From the NCBI GenBank assembly GCA_001898785.1, contig MKVE01000020.1, forward strand, positions 1 to 64,000: a DNA stretch of 64,000 nucleotides. The letters run 5' to 3'. The notes under the pieces were generated by a model, which saw only the letters and a list, made by a program, of their open reading frames with translations, was not told the origin of the DNA and searched no databases. Position 1 is the stretch's first letter. Each line of letters begins with the position of its first letter. Origin of the DNA: Chryseobacterium sp. 36-9 (GTDB lineage Bacteria; Bacteroidota; Bacteroidia; Flavobacteriales; Weeksellaceae). The translations under genes and the position numbers were made by a program. Positions 53,261-61,621 of the stretch are shown one piece after another.

Positions 53261-54373
53261 CTAAATTTCCAATTTCATAATCTTCTCCATCTGTTTCTGG
53301 TTCACAGATTCCGGAATCATTCTGAAAATAAAATTCCTGACTCCCGTAAAATTTTCCCATTGCGCAATCTTTCCGATTGTCCAGCTTGTATTTACAATGT
53401 GATGAACTTTGTCTTTCCTGATTTTTTCAAATTGATGAAAAACTTTGTTCCAGTCTTTTTCAATTTCTAAAAGTTTTGATAAAATATAAGCGTCTTCAAC
53501 AGCCTGGCAGCCGCCTTGTCCCATATTCGGCGTCGTGGCGTGTGCAGCATCACCAATCAGGCAGAGATTTTCTGCTGACCAGTGATTCATTGGCTTGATG
53601 TCAATAATGTCATTGAAAATAATATTTGCTTTGGAAGTTTTAGCAATCATTTCCAGGATATCAGGATGAAAATCTCTGAACTCCTCCAACAGATCAATAT
53701 CTTTAGAATAAAATTTCTCATTCACCAAGGCGTACCAATACAGGGTATTTTCTCTGATCCTCACAAAACCAAAGCGTTTCCCTGTGCCCCATATTTCGTA
53801 AGCATTGTGACTGTATTTTTCAGGGATTTCGGTTTGTAGAATTCCGCGCCAGCATTTCTGTCCGGCATTTCGGATTTCGCCTGATTTTAAAATTTGATTT
53901 CGAACCAAAGATTTTACACCGTCAGCTCCAAAAACGATTTCGCTTACAATTTCTGTTCTATCTTCAAAAGTTAAATGATAATTTTCTTTTTTCTCAATTG
54001 TCGAAAGCCGTTTATTCAGAATAATGTGTTCTGAGATATTTTCGCTCAAAATTCTCTGTAAATCTGCTCTGTGAATGGCAATATTACAGACTTTGTATTT
54101 ACTTTCAAGTTTCAAAACATCGGTTTTTGAAATGGTTTTCAGCTTTTTGTCTGTAATGATCAGAGCATGCATTTTGGTTCCGGCGTTTTCGATTTTTTCT
54201 TTCAGCCCCAGTTTATCAAAGATTTGCATTGCATTGCCTGCCATCGCAATTCCAGCGCCGACAGGTTTGATTTCCGGTGCACTTTCATAGATTTTGAAAT
54301 CGATGTCTTGCTGCTTTAGAAAATTGCCTAAAGTCAATCCGCCAATTCCGCCACCAATGATTGAGATGCTCAT
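53261..54373 (-). CDS. FAD-dependent monooxygenase (PHBH fold)
   Basis: Flavoprotein hydroxylase. The 370 residues have the FAD-binding GGGIGGLTLGNFL at about 7-19, the DG-type motif EIVFGADGVKSLVR (about 146-159) and the second FAD motif LIGDAAHATTPNMGQGGCQAVEDA (about 272-295). This is the architecture of salicylate/urate hydroxylase-like enzymes and of Tet(X), but I see no specific match to Tet(X). It is 2 nt behind the class A beta-lactamase gene in the same direction, so they are almost certainly co-transcribed. Substrate unknown. Confidence 0.87.
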   Translation of the reverse strand: MSISIIGGGIGGLTLGNFLKQQDIDFKIYESAPEIKPVGAGIAMAGNAMQIFDKLGLKEKIENAGTKMHALIITDKKLKTISKTDVLKLESKYKVCNIAIHRADLQRILSENISEHIILNKRLSTIEKKENYHLTFEDRTEIVSEIVFGADGVKSLVRNQILKSGEIRNAGQKCWRGILQTEIPEKYSHNAYEIWGTGKRFGFVRIRENTLYWYALVNEKFYSKDIDLLEEFRDFHPDILEMIAKTSKANIIFNDIIDIKPMNHWSAENLCLIGDAAHATTPNMGQGGCQAVEDAYILSKLLEIEKDWNKVFHQFEKIRKDKVHHIVNTSWTIGKIAQWENFTGVRNFIFRMIPESVNQKQMEKIMKLEI

Positions 54374-54375
54374 TT

Positions 54376-55263
54376 CTACTTTTTATTGATATAATAACTC
54401 CAAGTTACTTTTGCAATATCAGCAATAATTTTTTCTGTCGCTTCTCTTTCTTCGGTTATGTTTTCCAGATAAACAGAAAGAATGAAATGTTTTCCATTTG
54501 GTAATTTGACAATTCCGACATCATTCATCGCAGCACGCAAATCCTTATCATTTCTATCAGAGATTCCTGTTCTGTGAGCCAATTCTGTTCCTTTTGGTAA
54601 GCCGGCTTTCATCCAAGTGATTCCACGCGAAGTTTCTACCATAATCTGATAAAGATATTTAGTAGTCTCTTTTTTAAGAACTTTACCATTATAGAATTTT
54701 TCTAATAAAAGAGTTGTCGCTAGAGGCGTAGTTGTATTGAGGTAGAGATTTTCCCAAACCGACATTTGTTGTTCATTCACTTTGATTGTAAAATCTTTTA
54801 TGCCTTGTTTATTGATAAATCTTTGGACAGTATCAGTTCCGCCAAGAATTTTCAAAAGAAAATCGCAACCATTATTGTCACTGTGAGAAACAGTGTTTCT
54901 AAGGATTTGGTCTAAAGTCAAATCAATATTTCCATTCGGAAAATCTTCTCTGATCGGACTCCAGGTGTCGGGATGCAAATCTTCTTTTTTGATGAAAAAC
55001 TTCTGATTGAGTTTGAATTTTCCTTTGTCAACTTCATTCAAGACAGTTAAAGCAATATGAAATTTGAATACGCTCATCATTGGCATAGCCATATTTCCGT
55101 TGATGCTCAGCGTGTCTTTGTCTTCGATTCCTTTAATAGAAATTCCGACTGTGGCATTTTTAGTTGAGATGATTTGGTTTAATTCTTTTCTTAAATCATT
55201 AATTGTTTGTGACTTCAGAAGGGTGATTAGAAAAAGTGTACTCAGCAGTAGAAGTTTTCTCAT
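54376..55263 (-). CDS. Class A beta-lactamase (subclass A2-like)
   Basis: Periplasmic serine beta-lactamase. The 295 residues have a signal peptide (about 1-19) and all active-site elements: S64-V-F-K67 (Ambler S70-x-x-K73), S128-D-N130, an omega-loop N-E164-Q-Q-M that resembles the PER/VEB/CGA/CIA group, and R231-T-G233 in place of the usual K-T-G. Arg at this position is known from carbenicillinases. The family suggests an intrinsic chromosomal enzyme of Chryseobacterium-like bacteria. It is the first gene of a two-gene unit with the flavin monooxygenase. Confidence 0.92.
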   Translation of the reverse strand: MRKLLLLSTLFLITLLKSQTINDLRKELNQIISTKNATVGISIKGIEDKDTLSINGNMAMPMMSVFKFHIALTVLNEVDKGKFKLNQKFFIKKEDLHPDTWSPIREDFPNGNIDLTLDQILRNTVSHSDNNGCDFLLKILGGTDTVQRFINKQGIKDFTIKVNEQQMSVWENLYLNTTTPLATTLLLEKFYNGKVLKKETTKYLYQIMVETSRGITWMKAGLPKGTELAHRTGISDRNDKDLRAAMNDVGIVKLPNGKHFILSVYLENITEEREATEKIIADIAKVTWSYYINKK

Positions 55264-55286
55264 TGAGAATTTTAATTTAGTTATAC

Positions 55287-55315
55287 AAAAAAGCAGGCTA
55301 AAAAAAACCTGCTTC
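55287..55315 (-). terminator. rpoD terminator
   Basis: On the minus strand AAGCAGG, a 10-nt T-rich loop and CCTGCTT are followed by TTTT, 20 nt beyond the rpoD stop. It separates rpoD from the beta-lactamase unit. Confidence 0.8.
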
Positions 55316-55335
55316 TAAATTTATAATCAAAAATC

Positions 55336-56202
55336 TTATTTACCAAGGTAAGATTTCAAAATCTTACTTCTGGAGTTATGTTTTAGTCTTTTGATAGCTT
55401 TTTCTTTGATCTGGCGCACTCTTTCTCTTGTAAGGTCAAAAGTTTCACCAATCTCTTCCAATGTCATCGGATGTTTCCCGTTAAGACCGAAATACAATCT
55501 TACAAGATCCGCTTCTCTTGGAGTTAAAGTATTCAATGCCCTTTCAATCTCGATTTGAAGAGATTCCAACATCAGATCCTTATCAGGACTTGGCGATTCA
55601 CCAGAACGTAAAACGTCATAAAGGTTAGAATCTTCACCTTCCACAAGCGGCGCATCCATTGACAGGTGGCGACCACTATTTTTCATCGATTCTTTGATGT
55701 CTTCCTCGCTCATATCCAGAACTTCTGCCAGCTCTTCCGGAGAAGGCGGTCTTTCGTTCTCTTGCTCAAGGTGAGCGTAAGCTTTGTTGATCTTGTTGAT
55801 AGAACCAATCTTGTTCAAAGGTAATCTTACAATTCTCGACTGCTCAGCCAAAGCCTGCAAAATCGATTGACGAATCCACCAAACAGCATAAGAGATGAAT
55901 TTGAAACCTCTCGTCTCATCATATCTTTTCGCCGCTTTCATCAGTCCAAGATTTCCTTCGTTGATTAGATCCGGAAGAGAAAGTCCCTGATTCTGATACT
56001 GCTTAGAAACCGAAACCACGAAACGCAAGTTAGCTTTGATTAGTTTTTCCAATGCAGCTCTGTCTCCGGCACGGATTCTCTGAGCCAAATCCACCTCTTC
56101 GTCAGCGGTGATCAATTCAACTTTTCCAATCTCTTGCAGATACTTGTCTAGTGATGCGGTTTCCCTGTTGGTAACCTGTTTTGTAATTTTTAATTGTCTC
56201 AT
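55336..56202 (-). CDS. rpoD: Primary sigma factor RpoD (short Bacteroidetes form)
   Basis: Housekeeping sigma-70 subunit. The 288 residues lack the long N-terminal region 1.1 and non-conserved insert of proteobacterial RpoD, as is usual for Bacteroidetes. Region 1.2 ([27 protein letters not shown], about 17-43), region 2 ([57 protein letters not shown], about 62-118), region 3 (about 130-200) and region 4 with the HTH ([27 protein letters not shown], about 246-272) are all clear. It should recognise the TAnnTTTG boxes noted in this window. Confidence 0.97.
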   Translation of the reverse strand: MRQLKITKQVTNRETASLDKYLQEIGKVELITADEEVDLAQRIRAGDRAALEKLIKANLRFVVSVSKQYQNQGLSLPDLINEGNLGLMKAAKRYDETRGFKFISYAVWWIRQSILQALAEQSRIVRLPLNKIGSINKINKAYAHLEQENERPPSPEELAEVLDMSEEDIKESMKNSGRHLSMDAPLVEGEDSNLYDVLRSGESPSPDKDLMLESLQIEIERALNTLTPREADLVRLYFGLNGKHPMTLEEIGETFDLTRERVRQIKEKAIKRLKHNSRSKILKSYLGK

Positions 56203-56331
56203 TATAAAAACCTCATTCTGTTAGGTTGCATTATATTATACGATGAGAACATCAAAAAGGTTACAAATATTTTAATTTTATCGGATTAATGTTCATTTTT
56301 AACGTAATTTAAAATTAATTAGTAAAATTTT

Positions 56332-56420
56332 GGGCAGCTATTTCCGCCTTCCACTCCCGCTATTTTTTGCCTTTGCTTTTCCAGTCACAAAAAATGAGCT
56401 CCGTTCAAGTCGGGCTGCGA
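56332..56420 (+). repeat. GGGCAGC...GCTGCGA dispersed repeat, copy 3
   Basis: GGGCAGCTATTTCCGCCTTC at the left and GAGCTCCGTTCAAGTCGGGC-TGCGA at the right enclose a T/A-rich variable centre. Lies between rpoD and gldD. Confidence 0.7.
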
Positions 56421-56457
56421 GATTCCACATAAAAACAGCATTCAGTAATAAAATCCA

Positions 56458-56512
56458 ATATTGTCATTCCGTAGGAATCTAGACTGCAGAGATTCCTACG
56501 GAATGACAATAT
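56458..56512. repeat. Perfect 23-bp inverted repeat
   Basis: ATATTGTCATTCCGTAGGAA-TCT (56458-56480) and its exact reverse complement (56490-56512) around AGACTGCAG. The same element, decayed, is at 23400-23447. No T-run follows; gldD starts 155 nt later. Confidence 0.85.
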
Positions 56513-56655
56513 TATGTTTAATAATAAATCCGCAAAATCTCCAAATCATCAAGAAATAAATAATAAATAAAGACTTCAACCGCACATTTCTCTGGAAATC
56601 AATTATTCTTAACAAAAATTACGTTTTCAAAATTCTCTGTATCAATTCTAATTGT

Positions 56656-56663
56656 TATTTTTG
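56656..56663 (+). promoter_or_regulatory. -7 box directly before gldD
   Basis: TATTTTTG, perfect TAnnTTTG, ends only 4 nt before the gldD ATG at 56668. If used, the transcript would start at or next to the start codon. Confidence 0.4.
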
Positions 56664-56667
56664 CCGA

Positions 56668-57225
56668 ATGTTTAAAAATCTGATCAGAATTTTTGTTGGT
56701 CTATCGTTATTTTCCTGTGGCAAAGAACCCGTTCCAAAGCCAAAAGGAGACCTGCGTCTGGAATATCCCAATCCAAAATATCTGAATTTTTCTTCACCCT
56801 GCAATTATTCTTTTGATTATTCGGATTTCGCCAAAATCAAAGATGCAAAGCAGCCATGCTGGTACAATTTATCTTATCAGAAGATGAAGGCCAATGTTTT
56901 CATTACCTATTTCCCCATTAAGAATGATTTTCAATTGCATGTGAGAGAAGTGGAGAAAATGGTTTACGAGCATACGATCAAAGCAAGTTCTATCGACACC
57001 AAAACATTTTCTTATCCGGAAAGGAAAATTTACGGCAATTTTTATGAACTGAAAGGACAAACAGCGTCTAACATTCAATTTTTTGTAACGGATAGCACAA
57101 GACATTTTGTAACAGGGAATTTGTATTTCAATTCCCGCCCAAAACCAGATTCATTAGCGCCGGCTGTAGATTATATCAAAAGAGATCTATTACATCTGAT
57201 CGATTCTTTTGAATGGAAAAAATAA
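56668..57225 (+). CDS. gldD: Gliding motility lipoprotein GldD
   Basis: Lipoprotein needed for gliding and type IX secretion in flavobacteria. The 185 residues start with a short lipoprotein signal (LFSC, C17). The body has the GldD pattern: PKPKGDLRLEYPNPKY, PCNYSFDYSDFA, CWYNLSYQKMKANVFITY, a TASNIQFFVTDSTRHFVTGNLYF segment and a PDSLAPAVDYIKRDL ending. It links this region functionally to the T9SS-exported lyases, methylesterase and small proteins of the pectin locus. Confidence 0.92.
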   Translation: MFKNLIRIFVGLSLFSCGKEPVPKPKGDLRLEYPNPKYLNFSSPCNYSFDYSDFAKIKDAKQPCWYNLSYQKMKANVFITYFPIKNDFQLHVREVEKMVYEHTIKASSIDTKTFSYPERKIYGNFYELKGQTASNIQFFVTDSTRHFVTGNLYFNSRPKPDSLAPAVDYIKRDLLHLIDSFEWKK

Positions 57226-57311
57226 ATAAAAATATATAAAGAGTTAAACTCAGTTAAATAAAATTATAAATGTAATATCCGATCTGATTTCGGACAAAAA
57301 AACAAATAAAT

Positions 57312-58232
57312 ATGAAATTATTAGCAGTAGGAACTGTAGCATTTGATGCCATCGAAACACCATTTGGAAAAACAGATAAAATTCTTGGAGGAGCAGCGAC
57401 TTTTATTGGTTTAGCAGCTTCGGCTTTGGATACAGAAGTAAGTTTGGTTTCTGTAATCGGAGGTGATTTTCCACAGGGATATCTTGATATGTTGACTTCT
57501 AAAAATATTAATGTTGATGGTGTAGAAATAGTAAAAGATGGTAAAACATTTTTCTGGAGCGGAAAATACCACAATGATCTTAATTCCAGAGATACTTTGA
57601 TTACAGAACTTAATGTTTTAGCTGATTTTGACCCAAAAGTTCCGGAACATTCTGCTGATGCTGAAGTTCTGCTATTAGGAAATCTAGATCCTGTGGTTCA
57701 GCTTTCTGTTTTGGAAAGAATGAAGACCCAGCCAAAATTGGTCATCCTTGATACTATGAATTTCTGGATGGATATCGCTTGGGATAACCTGATGAAGGTG
57801 ATTGCTAAAACAGACGTGATTACCATTAACGACGAAGAAGCAAGACAACTTTCAGGAGAATATTCTTTGGTAAAAGCAGCGAAGAAAATCCATACAATGG
57901 GACCAAAATATGTGATCATCAAAAAAGGAGAACACGGCGCATTGCTTTTCCACGAAGGAAAAGTATTTGCAATTCCAGCATTACCTTTGGAAGAAGTGTT
58001 TGATCCAACAGGAGCCGGAGATACTTTTGCTGGTGGATTCGCATCTTATTTGACTAAGAAAGGTGATTTCAGTTTTGAAAGTATGAAAACTGCCATTATC
58101 GTTGGTAGTGCAATGGCATCTTTCACAGTGGAGAAATTCGGGACAGAAAGAATTCAGGAAGTGACTAAACAAGAGCTGAGCGAGAGAATTATGCAGTTCC
58201 GTGAACTGACTTCTTTTGAATCTGCAATATAA
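57312..58232 (+). CDS. PfkB/ribokinase-family kinase
   Basis: Cytoplasmic kinase of unknown substrate. The 306 residues start MKLLAVGTVAFDAIETP with GGAATFIGLAAS (about 27-38) and end with the catalytic FDPTGAGDTFAGGF (about 231-244, base Asp in GAGD), both typical of the PfkB family. It is compact and shows no strong similarity to KdgK at 5085. Flavobacterial homologues often sit near gldD or surA-like genes as here; sugar or nucleoside is possible. Confidence 0.85.
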   Translation: MKLLAVGTVAFDAIETPFGKTDKILGGAATFIGLAASALDTEVSLVSVIGGDFPQGYLDMLTSKNINVDGVEIVKDGKTFFWSGKYHNDLNSRDTLITELNVLADFDPKVPEHSADAEVLLLGNLDPVVQLSVLERMKTQPKLVILDTMNFWMDIAWDNLMKVIAKTDVITINDEEARQLSGEYSLVKAAKKIHTMGPKYVIIKKGEHGALLFHEGKVFAIPALPLEEVFDPTGAGDTFAGGFASYLTKKGDFSFESMKTAIIVGSAMASFTVEKFGTERIQEVTKQELSERIMQFRELTSFESAI

Positions 58233-58288
58233 TTTTAACCTTATTCCAATTTATCACTCAAAAAAGTGTTATAAATTAAATATACAAA

Positions 58289-60124
58289 ATGAAGAAGATT
58301 TTTTTTCCTGTTTTATTGGCTTTCAGCTGTCAGTTAGCTTACTCTCAGTATCTCATAGTTGGGAAAGACAGTATATCTGCAAAAGATTATATAAGAGATA
58401 ACAAATACGGACTGGAACATACAGGCCCGGATAAAGCTGTGAATGCTACCGTTGAGTTCTTGCTGCTACAGCAACTGGCAAAAGAGAAAAAAGCAGATAC
58501 GCTTAGTTTCTTTGTAAATACTGTTAATCAAAAAATAGGAGAGCTAAGAGAGGAAAAGTTTTATCCGAAAACTATCATTGATCCGCTTCTGAAGGATTTT
58601 GTAAATTCTAACAAAACAGAAACTCAGGTTTTACTTTTTATCAAAAAGAAAAAATCAGATGATAAAACTGATTACAAAGCTCTGTATGAACAGGTAAAAG
58701 CAGGAAAAATGACAATGGAGGATTTCCTTGCAAAAAATACAAATCCAGAAGCTGGTAAAGCATTTTATGTAAAACCAGGAATGTTGGATTACGAATTGTA
58801 TCAACAGATCAAAAATGCACCGGTCAATTCTTACACATCATTCGTAGATAAGCCTAATGTTGTGGCTTTTGCAAAAGTGGTTGGTACCAGGCCGAGTCTT
58901 GGTTACATGGTTTTCGGTGTTTTATCTGTGCCAAAAGATGCCAATTATGAAGCAACAAAATCTAAAATTTACAAAGAGCTGGAATCCGGGAAAAAATTCC
59001 AGGCTGTAGTGAAAGATTTTGGCGCAACAGAAGAGGAAAAAAATTCCGGAGGAGCTGTAATGGGGTCACCAATATTACCAGACGAAGTTTATAATGCTTT
59101 GAAAGGTCAGAAAAAAGATTTTTACACCAAAGAGCCAATTTTGTTCGGAGACAAATATTTTATTTTTAATATTTATAATCTTGAACCTTATGAGCTTACC
59201 GATGCCAACAGAAAGTTTTTTCAGAAAGAGATGCTGGCTTCTGCTTATGGCGAAGAAGCAACAGCTAAGTTAGTAAGCTGGTTGAAAACTCAGGATAAAT
59301 TTGTTGAAACTAAAGATTTTGCTGAGATCAAAAAATCCTATCAGGGTTATCTTAATCCCAAAAATCCAAAGGCTGTACTTTTCACTTACGGTAAAAACAG
59401 CGTAACTTATGAAGATCTGAAAAAAGCTATTGATGCTCAATATAAAAGCCTGGAATTAATTCCAACTTCTCAATGGGCAGATCTTGTCAATTACCAGGCT
59501 GACCAATATATCATTGGTGTTTATGCCAAAAATTTTGAGAACCTTCCAGATGTAAAGCCTGAAATTAATGAGCTTAAGAAAAATCTCTATTCAGAATATA
59601 TTTTTTCAGAATATCTCAAAGACGAGGTCAAAAATAATCCTCAGCTTTATACAGAGTATTATAACGAAAATAAATCCAAATTTGTTTGGGAAAAAAGAGC
59701 GGAATCCAGAGCTGCCGTTATTTCTGATCCGAAATTGGTAAAAGAAATTGAGAAGGAAATCAAAGATCCTAAAAAATGGACTGCACTGAAGGAGCAATAT
59801 AAGAATCAGGTGAACGGAAAAAATCAAGTTTTGGTTCATTTTGAGGAAGGTAAAATCCAGGAGAGTGCAGATATTTTTAAAAAGCACAATGTACCATTCA
59901 AAAAAGGTGTTTTTTTAACAAAAATATCTGACAGAGATGTGATTGTAGCAATTGACGAACTATTGCCTGAACAGCAGATGACGCAAGAAGAGGCTAAAGA
60001 AGAAATGACAGATGCTGTCACCGAAAAATTGTTGCAAAAAACAATTGCCAACCAAAGAGCAAAAACAAAAGTTGAGATCCAGCCATCTTTTATGGCGGAA
60101 CTGAATAAAAATTTTAAGAAATAA
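58289..60124 (+). CDS. SurA-like periplasmic peptidyl-prolyl isomerase/chaperone (long form)
   Basis: Likely outer-membrane-protein chaperone. The 611 residues have a signal peptide (about 1-19, ending AYSQ), a helical N-terminal domain (about 30-115), parvulin-like regions (about 110-200 and 205-300; GGAVMGSPILPDEVYNALKGQKKDFYTKEPILFGDKYFIFNI), and a long C-terminal helical part (about 310-611). The second parvulin-like domain shows the family GG...LP..... pattern, but active-site residues are not well conserved, so chaperone activity may dominate. It is followed closely by a second SurA gene (60191). Confidence 0.82.
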   Translation: MKKIFFPVLLAFSCQLAYSQYLIVGKDSISAKDYIRDNKYGLEHTGPDKAVNATVEFLLLQQLAKEKKADTLSFFVNTVNQKIGELREEKFYPKTIIDPLLKDFVNSNKTETQVLLFIKKKKSDDKTDYKALYEQVKAGKMTMEDFLAKNTNPEAGKAFYVKPGMLDYELYQQIKNAPVNSYTSFVDKPNVVAFAKVVGTRPSLGYMVFGVLSVPKDANYEATKSKIYKELESGKKFQAVVKDFGATEEEKNSGGAVMGSPILPDEVYNALKGQKKDFYTKEPILFGDKYFIFNIYNLEPYELTDANRKFFQKEMLASAYGEEATAKLVSWLKTQDKFVETKDFAEIKKSYQGYLNPKNPKAVLFTYGKNSVTYEDLKKAIDAQYKSLELIPTSQWADLVNYQADQYIIGVYAKNFENLPDVKPEINELKKNLYSEYIFSEYLKDEVKNNPQLYTEYYNENKSKFVWEKRAESRAAVISDPKLVKEIEKEIKDPKKWTALKEQYKNQVNGKNQVLVHFEEGKIQESADIFKKHNVPFKKGVFLTKISDRDVIVAIDELLPEQQMTQEEAKEEMTDAVTEKLLQKTIANQRAKTKVEIQPSFMAELNKNFKK

Positions 60125-60161
60125 TTATAATTTAAAATACAGCAGAATTGGTTGATAATCC

Positions 60162-60169
60162 TAATTTTG
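60162..60169 (+). promoter_or_regulatory. -7 box upstream of surA
   Basis: TAATTTTG fits TAnnTTTG, 21 nt before the ATG at 60191. It supports that start over an in-frame ATG at 60152 that would lie ahead of the box. Confidence 0.4.
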
Positions 60170-60190
60170 CACCTTAATAATCAAAATATA

Positions 60191-61567
60191 ATGTTAAAAT
60201 ACACAAAATGTCTTTTTTTATTGTCGGTTTTTGCTTTCCTCTTTACCGGGAAGTTATCTGCACAATTACAAAAAGGTCAGCTTATAGACGGGATTGCAGC
60301 CGTAATCGGTGACGAGATTGTACTAGAGTCTGACATAGAGGATCAAGCGAACTATGCTAAGCAACAGGGCGCTAATGTAGGCGATAAATGTGATTTTATG
60401 GAGAGTATCCTTAATAACAAATTGCTGATCTACGAAGCAAAAAAGGATACATTGATCGAAAATAGAGCTGCGGCAATCAAAGAAATGGCTGGTAACAAAT
60501 ACAACCAGATTCTTGGTCAGTTTCCGGATGAGAAAACGATGCTGGCAGCGTATAAATTCAGAACATCTTACGAGATGAAAACTGCGATTGAGAAAATTGA
60601 TTCTGATAATTATTACGGACAGCAAAAGTACGCGAGAATTACTGAAAAAGCAGACGTAACACCCAATGAGGTAACCGATTTTTATAATCAATTCAAATAT
60701 CAGCTGCCTAACGTAAAAGATGAGGTGACACTTTCTAAAATCAGTATCTATCCAAAAATTTCTGCTGCTCATAAAAGAGAAATTATTGATAAACTTAACA
60801 AGATCAAACAGGATATAAAATCAGGTGAAAGTTTTGAAAACCAAGCCAGAATCTATTCTGAGGACGAAGGTTCTGCTGCGGTTGGAGGACTTTACAAGAA
60901 TATCAATATGGGACAGATGGTGAAACCGTTTGAAGCGGCAGCGCTTAACCTGCAGGAAGGCGATCTTTCCGATCCTGTTGAATCTGAATTTGGTTATCAT
61001 TTGATTCAATTAGTCAAGAGAAATGGTAAGAAGTATGATGCAAGACATATTTTGATTAAGAGTACGCCTAATGCAGATGAGATTACTGCTGCTAAAAAAG
61101 AACTGGATAGCATCAGAACTTTGATTCTGGAAAAGAAAATAACCTTCAAAGATGCTGCTTATAAATTTTCTGACGATAAGAGTAACAAGTATAGTGCAGG
61201 AATCATGACCAATAATCAGGACGGTTCTGACAAGCTTGAAAAATTAAGTCTGGATCCTACGATTTCTTATCAGATTGCAGGGCTTAAAAAGAATGATATT
61301 ACTGAGCCTTTCCAACAGGAAGATCAGCAGAAAAGAAAAATGATCAGCATTGTTCAGGTTAACGATATTATTGATGCGCATCAGCTGGAGTTGTCTACAG
61401 ATTATGAAAGAGTCAAGGAAATGGCTCTTAATAAAAAGAAAAACGAAATAGTAGAAAAGTGGGTTAATGCTAAAATTCCTTCTATTTTTATCTCGATAGA
61501 TAACAAATATAAGGATTGCAAATTCCATAGCAACTGGCAAAAAAATAAGGTTGTAACGACTAAGTAA
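60191..61567 (+). CDS. surA: SurA peptidyl-prolyl cis-trans isomerase
   Basis: Periplasmic chaperone for outer-membrane proteins such as SusC. From the ATG at 60191 it has 458 residues with a signal peptide (cleavage near LSAQ, about 25), the SurA N-terminal domain beginning LIDGIAAVIGDEIVLESDIEDQ (about 31-52), and two parvulin domains (about 165-270 and 275-385; the first with GGLYKNINMGQMVKPFEAAALNLQEGDLSDPVESEFGYHLIQ). The C-terminal helix closes the core. It is the canonical SurA of this pair. Confidence 0.93.
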   Translation: MLKYTKCLFLLSVFAFLFTGKLSAQLQKGQLIDGIAAVIGDEIVLESDIEDQANYAKQQGANVGDKCDFMESILNNKLLIYEAKKDTLIENRAAAIKEMAGNKYNQILGQFPDEKTMLAAYKFRTSYEMKTAIEKIDSDNYYGQQKYARITEKADVTPNEVTDFYNQFKYQLPNVKDEVTLSKISIYPKISAAHKREIIDKLNKIKQDIKSGESFENQARIYSEDEGSAAVGGLYKNINMGQMVKPFEAAALNLQEGDLSDPVESEFGYHLIQLVKRNGKKYDARHILIKSTPNADEITAAKKELDSIRTLILEKKITFKDAAYKFSDDKSNKYSAGIMTNNQDGSDKLEKLSLDPTISYQIAGLKKNDITEPFQQEDQQKRKMISIVQVNDIIDAHQLELSTDYERVKEMALNKKKNEIVEKWVNAKIPSIFISIDNKYKDCKFHSNWQKNKVVTTK

Positions 61568-61583
61568 TCAATTAAGTTATAAT

Positions 61584-61615
61584 AAAAAAGGATGAACATT
61601 TGTTCATCCTTTTTT
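61584..61615. terminator. Terminator between surA and the MBL-fold gene
   Basis: AAAAAAGGATGAACA and TGTTCATCCTTTTTT form a 15-bp stem with A- and T-tracts on the two sides; it can serve both convergent genes. Confidence 0.9.
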
Positions 61616-61621
61616 GTTGGA

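Noticed and set aside
53261-54373. Flavin monooxygenase as Tet(X)
   Set aside because: It shares the general FAD-binding motifs only; I could not match Tet(X)-specific segments, so a resistance name would be over-reading.
60323-60772. A 149-codon minus-strand frame inside surA
   Set aside because: Antisense to a clear SurA domain; no family resemblance and no promoter.
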